A DNA stretch of 64,000 nucleotides from Geodermatophilus sp. TF02-6. Lineage in GTDB: Bacteria > Actinomycetota > Actinomycetes > Mycobacteriales > Geodermatophilaceae. Positions 38,400-46,548 of the stretch are shown piece after piece (the stretch's first letter is position 1; each line of letters begins with the position of its first letter). Location of the stretch: contig NZ_QOHF01000017.1 of the NCBI RefSeq assembly GCF_003319115.1, positions 1 through 64,000 on the forward strand, given 5' to 3'. The position numbers and the translations under genes are program-made. Under the pieces are notes generated by a model. The model did no database searches and was not told the DNA's origin. It was given only the letters and a program-made list of their open reading frames with translations.

Positions 38400-38597
38400 C
38401 CCACTCGGGAGCTGGTGGCCGCGGTGCTCGACCTCGCCGCAGCGGTCGGCGCCGCCGACGTCCGCCTGGCTGTCTGGACGTTCAACGAGCGTGCCATCCG
38501 GCTCTACGAGCGGATGGGACCGACCGCCCGACAGCTGACCATGGGCCGGCTGCTCCCTCGGGGCGCCGGGCCGGCTCCCGTCCCCGACGGGCGCTGA
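38400..38597 (+). pseudogene. 5'-truncated GNAT acetyltransferase remnant
   Basis: Directly after the dnaE2 stop, the frame PTRELVAAVLDLAAAVGAADVRLAVW then NERAIRLYERMGP reads as the acetyl-CoA-binding end of a GNAT enzyme, with the hallmark RLYERMG. The N-terminal half is missing, and the normal F of the ERxGF motif is P. No start with a ribosome site precedes it. It is probably a deletion remnant. Confidence 0.55.
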
Positions 38598-38604
38598 CGT
38601 CCCG

Positions 38605-38657
38605 GCGAGGTCGCCGATCCCGCACGGCGGGGCGGGATCCGTGCGAGGTCGCCGATC
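38605..38657. repeat. 15-bp direct repeat pair GCGAGGTCGCCGATC
   Basis: Perfect copies at 38605-38619 and 38643-38657 lie between the GNAT remnant and the VOC-like gene. A CCCGCACGGCGGGGCGGGATCC stretch lies between them. They could be scars of a recombination event. Confidence 0.45.
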
Positions 38658-38762
38658 TCGCCGACGCCGTCTGGGTGACCGATGAGTTGTGGACGCCGCT
38701 CGGGTCTCCTCCACGACCCCGGTACCCGACCCGGGGGCTCGAGGAGGAGAAAGGACAGACCG

Positions 38763-39242
38763 ATGCCCGAGACGATCCCGTGTCTGTGGTTCGACGGCCG
38801 CGCCGAGGAGGCCGCCAACTACTACGTCTCCGTCTTTCCGAACTCCTCGATCGGAGAGGTGTCCCGCTACGGCCCCGGGATGCCCGTGCCCGAGGGCGAG
38901 GTGCTGACCATCGAGTACACGCTCGACGGCCGCACGTACACAGCGCTCAACGCCGGCCCGGAGTTCACCTTCTCCGAGGCGATCTCCTTCCAGATCATGT
39001 GCGCCGACCAGGAGGAGGCCGACTACTACTGGACCCGGCTGACCGACGGCGGCGAGGAGAGCCAGTGCGGCTGGCTCAAGGACCGGTTCGGCGTCTCCTG
39101 GCAGGTCGTGCCGACCGAGCTGCCCAGCCTGCTCAGCGACCCCGACCCCGAGCGGGCTCGCCGCGCCACCGAGGCGATGATGCAGATGCGCCGCATCGAC
39201 CTCGTCGAGATCCGGCGCGCCGCAGACGGCGTCCCCGCCTGA
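38763..39242 (+). CDS. VOC/PhnB-like protein (3-dmu-9_3-mt family)
   Basis: A 159-residue vicinal-oxygen-chelate fold protein. PCLWFDGRAEEAANYYVSVFPNS, TALNAGPEFTFSEAISFQI, GGEESQCGWLKDRFGVSWQVVP and the C-terminal RATEAMMQMRRIDLVEI are the typical family blocks. Despite the Pfam name, family members are not proven demethylubiquinone methyltransferases. The ATG has a strong GGAGGAGAAAGGA ribosome site. The substrate is unknown. Confidence 0.85.
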   Translation: MPETIPCLWFDGRAEEAANYYVSVFPNSSIGEVSRYGPGMPVPEGEVLTIEYTLDGRTYTALNAGPEFTFSEAISFQIMCADQEEADYYWTRLTDGGEESQCGWLKDRFGVSWQVVPTELPSLLSDPDPERARRATEAMMQMRRIDLVEIRRAADGVPA

Positions 39243-39395
39243 AGAGGACCACCCTCCCCCGCCTCGTGGGAGGACCCCGTCCTCCCCATCCCTCGCAGTT
39301 GACGGACCCCTGCCCCCCAGCCCTCGCGAGCTCGGGCCGGTGCCCTGGACGGGGCCGAGGCCCGGGACGGGGCCAGCGGGACCCGGGAGGGGGTC
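39243..39395. repeat. Dispersed intergenic palindromic element, copy 5 (expanded)
   Basis: After the VOC gene stop. It contains GGACCCCGTCCTCCCC, then the core CAGCCCTCGCGAGCTCGGGC and the arm CCTGGACGGGGCC. It is longer than other copies, perhaps two nested elements. Confidence 0.55.
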
Positions 39396-39412
39396 GCACT
39401 AGGCTGCGACGG

Positions 39413-40183
39413 GTGCCGCCGTCTGCTCCCGCCTCGTCCGCCGCGGACCAGCTGCCCGCCCGTGCGGCCGCCGTCTGGGCCGCCCTCGATCCGGTCGTCG
39501 CGGCGGGTCCGGCGCTCCGCGTGCTCGACGTCGGCGGCGGGAGCGGCAACTTCGCCGTCCCCCTGGCCCGCCTCGGTCACGAGGTCACCGTCGTCGACCC
39601 CAGCGCCGACGCCCTCGCCACGCTGGACCGGCGCGCGCAGACCGCCGGGGTCGGGGAGCGGGTCCACGGCGTGCAGGGCGACGGCGACCTCCTGCACGAG
39701 GTCGTTCCGGCCGGCGAGGACGACGAGGGCAGCTACGACCTGGCCCTGTGCCACTCGGTGCTCGAGGTCGTCGACGACCCCGCCACCACGCTGCGCGAGA
39801 TCGCCCGCGCCCTGCGCCCGGGAGGCACCGCCAGCGTGGCGACCGCCAACCGGGCCGGCGCGGTGCTGGCCCGCGCCGTCGCCGGGCACCCCGTCGAGGC
39901 CCTCGCCCTGCTCGAGGACCGCGACCCCGCACCGGTCCGCGCCCGCCCCGCCCGCCGCCGCTTCGCCCCCGACGACCTGCTCGCCCTCGTCGCCGGCGCC
40001 GGGCTGCAGCCGGGTAGCTGGCGCGGGGTCTCCGTCGTCGCCGACCTGCTCGACATGGCAGCCGGTGACACGGCCTCCGGCGCCGACCCCGCCGCGGTCC
40101 GCCGGCTCGAGCTGGCGCTGGCCGGCAGCTCGCCCTACCGCGACGTCGCCGCCGGGCTGCACGTCCTGGCCACCCGTCCGTGA
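39413..40183 (+). CDS. SAM-dependent class I methyltransferase
   Basis: A 256-residue Rossmann-fold enzyme. Motif I is VLDVGGGSGNFAVPLA (residues 40-55), motif II is EVTVVDPS, motif III YDLALCHSVLEVVDDPA and motif IV LRPGGTASVATAN. The substrate is unknown. It is coupled (GTGA) to the alkaline-phosphatase-superfamily gene downstream, a pairing conserved in actinobacteria as far as I recall. GTG start. Confidence 0.82.
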   Translation: MPPSAPASSAADQLPARAAAVWAALDPVVAAGPALRVLDVGGGSGNFAVPLARLGHEVTVVDPSADALATLDRRAQTAGVGERVHGVQGDGDLLHEVVPAGEDDEGSYDLALCHSVLEVVDDPATTLREIARALRPGGTASVATANRAGAVLARAVAGHPVEALALLEDRDPAPVRARPARRRFAPDDLLALVAGAGLQPGSWRGVSVVADLLDMAAGDTASGADPAAVRRLELALAGSSPYRDVAAGLHVLATRP

Positions 40184-41349
40184 TGCTCCCGGCCGACCTG
40201 CACCGGCCCGACTACGGGGCGGCCACCCTCGCCGACGTGCTCCCGGGCGCCGCCGCCGCACTCGGCGTCCCGGTCGAGCGCGGGGACCTGCCGACCGACC
40301 CGCTCGGCCTCACCACCGCGCTGGCCGGCGCGCGTCGCGTCGCCGTCCTCCTGGCCGACGGCCTCGGCGCCGACCTGCTCCGCGCGCACGCCGACTCGGC
40401 GCCCACCCTCGCCGCGCTCGCCGCCCCCGCCGGCGACCTGTCGGCGCCCTGCCCGAGCACCACCCCGGTCAGCCTGGCCACCCTGGGCACCGGGCTGCCG
40501 CCGGGCAGCCACGGCGTCCTGGGCTTCGTCACCGCGATACCGGGGGAGGGGCGGACGCTCAACCACGTCCAGTGGACCGACGACCCCGACCCGCTGGTCT
40601 GGCAGGCGCGGCCCAGCGTCTTCGCGCAGGTGGCCGCCGCGGGGGTCGACGTCACCACCGTCGCCCCGTACGCCTATGCCGGCTCCGGGCTCACCCGCGC
40701 GGTCTACCGCGGCGCGCGCTACGCCGGCACCGTGGGCCCCGGCGACCTGGCCGCCGTCCTCCTGCGGTCGCTGGCCGCCGCCCCGCGCGCCCTGGTCTAC
40801 GGCTACACCGCCGAGCTCGACCTCACCGGCCACGTCCGCGGCGTCGACTCGCCCAGCTGGCGCGCGCAGCTGGCGCACGTCGACCGGCTGGTCGAGCAGG
40901 TCCTCACCGGCCTCCCCGCGGACGCCGCGCTGCTGGTCACCGCCGACCACGGGATGCTCGACGTCCCCGCCGCCACCCGGGTCGACCTCGACACCTCCCC
41001 CGAGCTCACCGAGGGCGTGCGCCTGCTGGCCGGCGAGCCGCGGGCCCGCTACGTGCACGCCGTCGCCGGCGCGGAGGCCGACCTGCTGGCTCGCTGGCGC
41101 GCGGTGCTCGGCGAGCGGGCGTGGGTCGCCGGCCGCGACGAGGCGATCGCCAGCGGCGTCTTCGGTCCGGTGGACGACGGCCTGGCCGCCCGCATCGGCG
41201 ACGTCGTCGCCCTCGCCCGCGGCACCTGGGCGCTGACCGCCACGGAGCAGGAGCCGGGTCCGAGCCGGCTGGTCGGCTACCACGGCTCCCTCACCGAGAC
41301 CGAGCTGGCTATCCCGTTGCTCGCTGCCCGCGGGCCGGCGCTCGGCTAG
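40180..41349 (+). CDS. Alkaline-phosphatase-superfamily phosphodiesterase (nucleotide pyrophosphatase type)
   Basis: A 389-residue enzyme. LLADGLGADLL gives the first metal Asp. APCPSTTPVSLATLGTG holds the nucleophile Thr in a typical TxxS/T context. YTAELDLTGHVRG supplies Asp and His, and VTADHGMLDV the second metal Asp-His. GYHGSLTETELAIPLL contains the last His. This is a complete nucleotide pyrophosphatase/phosphodiesterase site. No signal peptide is seen, so it is cytosolic. The start is GTG at 40180 (overlap) or ATG at 40183. The stop overlaps the convergent sucrase/ferredoxin gene by four bases. Confidence 0.85.
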   Translation: MMLPADLHRPDYGAATLADVLPGAAAALGVPVERGDLPTDPLGLTTALAGARRVAVLLADGLGADLLRAHADSAPTLAALAAPAGDLSAPCPSTTPVSLATLGTGLPPGSHGVLGFVTAIPGEGRTLNHVQWTDDPDPLVWQARPSVFAQVAAAGVDVTTVAPYAYAGSGLTRAVYRGARYAGTVGPGDLAAVLLRSLAAAPRALVYGYTAELDLTGHVRGVDSPSWRAQLAHVDRLVEQVLTGLPADAALLVTADHGMLDVPAATRVDLDTSPELTEGVRLLAGEPRARYVHAVAGAEADLLARWRAVLGERAWVAGRDEAIASGVFGPVDDGLAARIGDVVALARGTWALTATEQEPGPSRLVGYHGSLTETELAIPLLAARGPALG

Positions 41350-42467
41350 ACCACCGACAGCAGCCGCACGTGCCAGGTGCGGCTGTGCGCCTCGTGCCGG
41401 GCCCGACAGGTCAGCCGGGTGGCCTCCGGCGCGGGCCGGCTCTCCACCTCGGCCACCACGTCGCCGTCCGGACCGGCGAGGGTGACCACCCACCGCTCGA
41501 CCTCCGCGCCGGCCGGGGTCAGCCGGCGCACCGCCCGCGGCGGCAGGTCGTCGACGCCGAGCAGCGCCAGCTCCTCCCGGGCGGTGTGCTGGGCCGCCTG
41601 CGCCGCCGGGGCGAGACCGGCCCGACCGCGCAGCCAGGGCAGCGCCACCCGGCCTCCGGCGTGGGCGGCGACCAGGTCGGCGCCGTCGCCGGGGACCTGC
41701 CCGTAGTAGAAGCCGTGCGGGAGCACCAGCACGTTGCTGGCGAACCGGCACCCACCCAGGTGGCTGCACTCCCACACGTCGGCGCCGGGCATCACCCGGG
41801 CCAGCGGCCGCCCGCGCAGCGCGCAGCAGGCGTCGTGTCCGCCGTGTGCGCACACCAGGTAGGTGGGGCCGCCGGTCGGTTCGCCGACCGAGCCGTCCCA
41901 CGGCGCGTCGACGAGCTCGGCGTCGGTACCGCGCACCGACCACCACAGACCCTCGTGGCCGGGCCGGCCGTCGACGTAGGCCCAGCGCCGCCGCGAGTCG
42001 ACCAGCCGGTCGCCGGGCCGGCGCACCAGCAGCACCCGGACGTTCTCCGCCCGCGCCCGCTGCGCCACCAGCTCGGCCACTGCCGGGTCGAACCGGGACT
42101 GCCGCAGCGCGTCGACGCCCCACGGCCCCGGCTGCTCGACGAGCAGCCAGCGCTGCGCCGGCGAGGCCGTCGCCACCCCGGAGTCGCCGCGGGCCAGGGC
42201 CAGCACCGAGCAGCGGTCGTCGGCGAGCCGACCGATCGGCCGTCCGGGTGCCTGCTCGGAGCGGCAGAAGTCGGGTCCGCCCGCTGCGTCCCGCTCCCGC
42301 CGTCCCCCGCGCGCGGGAGGCGCCCCCGGCTCGTCCGCGACCGGAACCGGCTCGTCCGGGACCGGAACCGGCCCTGCGGTGTCCACGGGTGACCCCGCGA
42401 GCTCGGTCACGTCGGGCGGTCCGCCCGGCTCACGACCCGGTCCGGGGAGCGCGGTCACGCCCTCCAT
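41346..42467 (-). CDS. Sucrase/ferredoxin-like (thioredoxin-fold 2Fe-2S) protein
   Basis: About 373 residues. A low-complexity Pro/Val-rich N-terminus (with the DNA repeat GACCGGAACCGGC) precedes the conserved core RWLLVEQPGPWG. The iron-sulfur part is YLVCAHGGHDACCALRGRPL and WECSHLGGCRFASNVL, with four Cys plausibly binding a 2Fe-2S cluster as in Apd1/sucrase-ferredoxin proteins. It would carry electrons. Its start lies inside the cupin gene end (overlap of 38 bases if ATG at 42467; GTG at 42410 is an alternative). Linked to a repeat peptide and a cupin oxygenase. Confidence 0.82.
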   Translation of the reverse strand: MEGVTALPGPGREPGGPPDVTELAGSPVDTAGPVPVPDEPVPVADEPGAPPARGGRRERDAAGGPDFCRSEQAPGRPIGRLADDRCSVLALARGDSGVATASPAQRWLLVEQPGPWGVDALRQSRFDPAVAELVAQRARAENVRVLLVRRPGDRLVDSRRRWAYVDGRPGHEGLWWSVRGTDAELVDAPWDGSVGEPTGGPTYLVCAHGGHDACCALRGRPLARVMPGADVWECSHLGGCRFASNVLVLPHGFYYGQVPGDGADLVAAHAGGRVALPWLRGRAGLAPAAQAAQHTAREELALLGVDDLPPRAVRRLTPAGAEVERWVVTLAGPDGDVVAEVESRPAPEATRLTCRARHEAHSRTWHVRLLSVV

Positions 42468-43755
42468 CGTGCCCCTCGACCCGGTCGGGGGCGGCGGCGT
42501 CGGGGACCACCGCGACCGCCTCGGTGACCAGCCGCCGGGCGAGGGTGAGCTGGTCGGCCGGGTCCAGGCCCGGCAGGTCGGCCACCTTGAGCTCGCCGGC
42601 GGCCACCAGCGCGGCCAGCGCGGGCCGGGTCTCGGCCGACAGCTCCAGCGACCGTCGACCGGCGACCAGCGTGACCCGGCCGTCGGCGGGCTCGCGCAGC
42701 ACGCACCGCAACCGGGGGCGCAGCCGCAGCACGGTGTCGGGGGACAGGGACGCCGCGGCGGTGGCCTGGGCCAGCGGCGCCACCGGCTGGGGCCGCACCT
42801 GGGCCCACGTCCGCGACCGCAGCCGGTCGGCGACCTCGGCCGGGTCGACCCGGTCCAGCCAGCCCTTGAGCGCGGCGACGACCGTCGCGACGTCGTCGGC
42901 GACCGTGCCCGGGTCGGCGAGGTCCAGGCCCAGCGGGAGCGAGCGGCGCAGCTCCGGGTCCTCGGCGGCGAGCACCCGCAGCAGGTCGAGCGCGGACTCC
43001 GCGGCCGCCCAGCGGGTCACCGGGTGCACGCCGACGGTCAGGTGCGCGCTGATCTCGCCCAGGGCGACGGCCGAGTGCAGGTGACCGCGGGGCAGGTAGA
43101 GGGCGTCGCCGGGCCTCAGCACCGCGTCGATCAGCGGCTCCCGCTCGGCCGCGGCCGCGACGGCGGCGGCGTGGTCGTTCCAGGGCTGGGTGCGCAGCGG
43201 GTCGGGCAGCACCGGCTCGTGGATCCGCCAGTGCTTCTCCCCGGCCACCTGCAGCACGAAGACGTCGTGCACGTCGTAGTGCGGGGAGAACCCGCGCGAG
43301 GACGGCGGGGTGACGTAGGCGTTGACCTGCGTGGGGTGGCCCAGGTCGGCGGCGAGTTGGTCGGCGAACTCGATCAGCGGCGGCCAGAGCCGGTGCAGGC
43401 CCTGCAGGACGACGGTGCTGCCGTCGGCGAACAGCCGCAGCACCGCGTCGGAGGACACCTGGTCGGCGATCTCGGCGCCGGCGCCTCCGGAGGTGGTGAA
43501 GCGCTTCGGATCGACGACCGCGCCGTCCTTGGCGATCCGCAGGAAGGGCGTGCGCAGACCACGGCGGGACAGCAGCTCGTCGACCGCGGTCAGGTCGAGC
43601 AGGTCGGCGAAGGACGCCCCGCTCTCCTCGGCCCGGGTCAGCAGCGGCCGGCGGGACCAGTACCGCTCGGCGAAGACCTGCGGGTCCAGGACGGTGCACC
43701 GGCGCAGGGCCGGCCGGGAGCCCGGCCGGCCCTGCGCGGTGGGGTTCTCGGTCAG
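42430..43755 (-). CDS. JmjC/cupin_4-type oxygenase (ROXA/YcfD-like), CTG start
   Basis: About 441 residues. The core has FSPHYDVHDVFVLQVAGEKHW with the iron-binding HxD (His159, Asp161) and GDALYLPRGHLHSA with the distal His (225 or 227). These are the facial triad of Fe(II)/2-oxoglutarate ribosomal-oxygenase-like hydroxylases acting on His or Arg side chains. A helical and winged-helix-like C-terminus follows. Conserved N-terminal sequence (QVFAERYWSRRPLL) extends 80 residues before the first GTG (43458), and no ATG, GTG or TTG occurs in frame there. CTG at 43753-43755 overlaps the upstream TGA (CTGA). It is the likely start. Confidence 0.82.
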   Translation of the reverse strand: MTENPTAQGRPGSRPALRRCTVLDPQVFAERYWSRRPLLTRAEESGASFADLLDLTAVDELLSRRGLRTPFLRIAKDGAVVDPKRFTTSGGAGAEIADQVSSDAVLRLFADGSTVVLQGLHRLWPPLIEFADQLAADLGHPTQVNAYVTPPSSRGFSPHYDVHDVFVLQVAGEKHWRIHEPVLPDPLRTQPWNDHAAAVAAAAEREPLIDAVLRPGDALYLPRGHLHSAVALGEISAHLTVGVHPVTRWAAAESALDLLRVLAAEDPELRRSLPLGLDLADPGTVADDVATVVAALKGWLDRVDPAEVADRLRSRTWAQVRPQPVAPLAQATAAASLSPDTVLRLRPRLRCVLREPADGRVTLVAGRRSLELSAETRPALAALVAAGELKVADLPGLDPADQLTLARRLVTEAVAVVPDAAAPDRVEGHDGGRDRAPRTGS

Positions 43756-44036
43756 GCGCCACCGTCCGCGCCGCCGTCGGCACCGCCGTCGCGGACGCCG
43801 GGCGTGCCCTGGCCGGCGCCGCTGTCCGCGGGGCCCTCGGCGCCGCTGTCGGCTCCGCCGTCGGCGCCGCCGTCGTGCACGCCCGGGGTGCCCTGGCCGG
43901 CGCCGCTGTCCGCGGGGCCCTCGGCGCCGCTGTCGGCACCGCCGTCGGCGCCGCCGTCGTGCACGCCCGGGGTGCCCTGGCCGGCGCCGCTGTCCGCGGG
44001 GCCCTCGGTGCTGGTCATGTCGTCGTCGAGCGCCAT
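43752..44036 (-). CDS. Small Asp/Gly-rich protein with three 28-residue repeats, possible modified-peptide precursor
   Basis: A 94-residue acidic protein. A ten-residue start MALDDDMTST is followed by three near-perfect 28-residue repeats (residues 11-38, 39-66, 67-94). Each runs EGPADSGAGQGTPGV, then HDGGADGGADSGA. The third has Arg for His and Gly for Ser. At DNA level they are 84-bp direct repeats. A strong ribosome site (GGAGGAGCC) precedes the ATG. The stop overlaps the CTG of the cupin oxygenase. The repeat plan, the His and Asp residues and the linked oxygenase and ferredoxin suggest a multi-core precursor or an oxygenase substrate. This is inference; I know no characterised family. 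Confidence 0.65.
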   Translation of the reverse strand: MALDDDMTSTEGPADSGAGQGTPGVHDGGADGGADSGAEGPADSGAGQGTPGVHDGGADGGADSGAEGPADSGAGQGTPGVRDGGADGGADGGA

Positions 44037-44174
44037 GGCTCCTCCGCTCTCTCGTCCGGGCCGCCCGGAGTGGGCGCCCGCGCCCGACCTTCCTACCGCA
44101 GCCGACCGGGCCTCACACCTGGCCGGCCGCGACCGCCGGGGTTGCCCCCGGCCGACGCCGGGTAGCCGCCGCCG

Positions 44175-45176
44175 GTGCCCGTCCCCGGCATCCTCTCCTC
44201 CTCCGTCGTCCCGGTCGACCCCTCGGTCGAGGCGACGGCCACGGCCCTGACCGCGCTGCTCGGCGGCGGGTGGTCGGTCCCCCCGCCCGGTGGGGGCGAG
44301 ACCGCCACGCGCTGGCGGGCCCTGGGGCGCCTGGGCGGGGAGAGCCTGCCGCTCGCCCGGCTCGCCGAGGGGCACGCCGACGCCCTGGCGATCCTGCGGG
44401 AGCTCGGCGGCCCCGACCCCGGCCCGGGGGCGCGGCTGGGCGTCTGGGCGGCCGAGCCCCCCACGGCCCGGCTGCGGGCGCGCCGCTCGGCCGCGGGCTG
44501 GCGGCTCGACGGCCCCAAGGCCTGGTGCTCCGGTGCCCGCACGCTGACCTCCGCCCTGGTGACGGCGACCGCGGAGGACGGGCCCCGCCTGTTCCTCGTC
44601 GACCTGGGCGCCGGCGGGATCGCGGTCGACCCCACCGGCTGGGCGGCGGCGGGCATGCGGGCCAGCGACACCGACCAGGTGGCGTTCACCGACGTCCCGG
44701 CGCTGCCGGTCGGCCCGCCGGGGGCCTACGTCGAGCGGCCCGGGTTCTGGCACGGCGGGCTCGGCGTGGCCGCCGTCTGGCTCGGCGGGGCCCGCGCGGT
44801 GGCCGCCCCGCTGCGCCGGGCGGCCGGCGCCGGCGGGCGGGCGGCAGACCCCCTGCACGACCTGGCCCTGGGCACCTGCGAGGTGTCGCTCGCCGCGGCC
44901 GAGGCCGCGCTGCAGGTCGCCGCCGCGGAGGTCGACGCCGACCCGGCCGGCCTGCCGGCGGCCCGGCGGCGGGCCCTGTGGGTGCGCGCGCTGGTCGCCC
45001 GGTCGGCCGAGGAGGTGCTCACCGCCGTCGGCCACGCGCTGGGCGCCGGACCGCTGGCGCACGACGCGGCGCACGCTCAGCGGGTCGCCGACCTCACCGT
45101 CTACCTGCGCCAGCACCACGCCGAGCGGGACGTGGCCGCCCTCGGCGCGCTGCTGCGCGGAGCGGAGCCCCGGTGA
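44175..45176 (+). CDS. Acyl-CoA dehydrogenase-like protein, first gene of a four-gene cassette
   Basis: A 333-residue flavoprotein of the acyl-CoA dehydrogenase fold. WRLDGPKAWCSGARTLTSALVTA is the middle beta-domain motif, AAAGMRASDTDQVAFTDVP the FAD/acyl loop, and the C-terminal helices (CEVSLAAAEAALQVAAAEVD; LTVYLRQHHAERDVAALG) complete it. It is shorter than standard ACADs, lacking most of the N-terminal helical domain. The catalytic Glu cannot be assigned by eye. Coupled (GTGA) to a PIG-L deacetylase, NodS-like methyltransferase and GT2. Confidence 0.78.
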   Translation: MPVPGILSSSVVPVDPSVEATATALTALLGGGWSVPPPGGGETATRWRALGRLGGESLPLARLAEGHADALAILRELGGPDPGPGARLGVWAAEPPTARLRARRSAAGWRLDGPKAWCSGARTLTSALVTATAEDGPRLFLVDLGAGGIAVDPTGWAAAGMRASDTDQVAFTDVPALPVGPPGAYVERPGFWHGGLGVAAVWLGGARAVAAPLRRAAGAGGRAADPLHDLALGTCEVSLAAAEAALQVAAAEVDADPAGLPAARRRALWVRALVARSAEEVLTAVGHALGAGPLAHDAAHAQRVADLTVYLRQHHAERDVAALGALLRGAEPR

Positions 45177-45937
45177 GCCGCGGGTACCCCGCGCCGTGCG
45201 GCCCGGCCACGGACGGCGGCACGCCGGAGGACGACTGGCGGGCCTGGCTGGCTGCGCGCCGTTGGCCGGAGCTCGTCCCCGACCCCGGCTGGCGCACCGC
45301 GCTGGTCTGCGCCGCGCACCCCGACGACGACGTCCTCGCCGTCGGGAGCCTGATGCGGTGCCTGGGGGACGCCGGGGTCGCGCTGCGCCTGCTGGCGGCC
45401 ACCGACGGGGAGGGCAGCCACCCGGGCTCGTCGGTCCTCGACCCGCCGGAGCTGGCCCGCCGCCGCGTCGCGGAGGTCGCCGCCGCCCTGGCTGTCCTGG
45501 GCGTCGCGCCGGCGGCCACGGTGCGGCTGCGGCTGCCCGACTCGGGGCTCGCGGCGGTGGAGGAGGAGCTCACCACCGCCGTCGTCGGCGCGGCCGAGGG
45601 CGCCGACGTGGTCCTCGCCCCGTGGGACGGCGACGCGCACCCCGACCACGAGGCGTTGGGCCGTGCCGCGGCCGCGGCCGCCGCGGCGGTGGGCGCGCCG
45701 CTGCTGGCCTTCCCGGTGTGGACGTGGCACTGGGCCGCGCCGGCCGACCGACGGGTGCCGTGGGACCGCGCCCGCGTCGTCCGGGTGCCGCCGCCGCTGC
45801 GGGCGGCCCGGCGGGCGGCCGTCGCCTGCTTCGCCACCCAGGTGCGCCCGCTCGGCCCGGCGCCGGAGGACGCGGTCGTGCTGCCGCCCGAGGTGCTGGC
45901 CCACTTCGACCGCGACGTCGAGGTGGTGTTCGCGTGA
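45173..45937 (+). CDS. PIG-L family deacetylase
   Basis: A 254-residue zinc de-N-acetylase of the LmbE/MshB fold. CAAHPDDDVLAVGSL (residues 47-61) holds the His and Asp ligands and catalytic Asp. APWDGDAHPDHEALGRAA supplies the second His pair. Homologs remove acetyl groups from GlcNAc-containing small molecules or glycolipids. The partners suggest a glycolipid or amino-sugar conjugate as substrate. Starts overlap on both sides by four bases. Confidence 0.85.
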   Translation: MSRGYPAPCGPATDGGTPEDDWRAWLAARRWPELVPDPGWRTALVCAAHPDDDVLAVGSLMRCLGDAGVALRLLAATDGEGSHPGSSVLDPPELARRRVAEVAAALAVLGVAPAATVRLRLPDSGLAAVEEELTTAVVGAAEGADVVLAPWDGDAHPDHEALGRAAAAAAAAVGAPLLAFPVWTWHWAAPADRRVPWDRARVVRVPPPLRAARRAAVACFATQVRPLGPAPEDAVVLPPEVLAHFDRDVEVVFA

Positions 45938-46548
45938 CGCTGCCCGACGGCTACTTCGACGACCTCTACCGGGCCGCCGAGGACCCGTGGTCGATGCGCA
46001 CCCGGTGGTACGAGCGGCGCAAGTACGCCCTGACCACGGCGGTGCTGCCCCGGGAGCGCTACGCCGAGGCCGTGGAGGTGGGCTGCTCGGTGGGGGAGCT
46101 GACCGCCGCGCTGGCGCCCCGCTGCGGTCGGCTGACCGCCTGGGACGTCAGCGCCGCGGCCGTCGAGCGGGCCCGCGCCCGGACCCGCGGTCTCGGGGAC
46201 GTGCGGGTGCAGCGGCGCCGGCTGCCCGCCGACGTCCTGCCGCCGTGCGACCTGCTGGTGCTCTCCGAGGTCCTCTACTACCTCGGTCCGGCCGACCTGC
46301 GCGCCGCCGTGGCCGCGGCACGGGACGCCGTCCGCCGCGGGGGCACGCTGCTCGCCGTCCACTGGCGCCACCCCGTCGCCGACTACCCGCAGAGCGGGGA
46401 CGCGGTGCACGCGGCGCTGCGCGCGGAGCTGGACTGGCCGCGGGTGGCCGGGCACGAGGAGCCGGACTTCCTGCTCGACTGCTGGGTCGCCGCGCCGGCG
46501 GACGACGTGCGGGCGGCCTCGGTCGCCGCGGCCGAGCAGCTGTGGTGA
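45934..46548 (+). CDS. SAM-dependent methyltransferase (NodS-like)
   Basis: A 204-residue methyltransferase. The N-terminal YFDDLYRAAEDPWSMRTRWYERRKYALTTAVLP is typical of the NodS-type family. Motif I is AVEVGCSVGELTAAL, then AWDVSAAAVERARAR and CDLLVLSEVLYYL. NodS N-methylates the deacetylated sugar of Nod factors. Here the same logic (deacetylase before methyltransferase) appears. Coupled by GTGA to both neighbours. Confidence 0.85.
   Translation: MTLPDGYFDDLYRAAEDPWSMRTRWYERRKYALTTAVLPRERYAEAVEVGCSVGELTAALAPRCGRLTAWDVSAAAVERARARTRGLGDVRVQRRRLPADVLPPCDLLVLSEVLYYLGPADLRAAVAAARDAVRRGGTLLAVHWRHPVADYPQSGDAVHAALRAELDWPRVAGHEEPDFLLDCWVAAPADDVRAASVAAAEQLW

Noticed and set aside
38675-39412. A long frame fusing the VOC region in another frame to the methyltransferase
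   Set aside because: The upstream part is a shadow; the methyltransferase begins at GTG 39413 before its conserved helix.
43752-45119. A 455-codon frame that includes the repeat peptide as its C-terminus
   Set aside because: The upstream part is antisense to the acyl-CoA dehydrogenase. The ATG at 44036 has a strong ribosome site, so the short protein is preferred.
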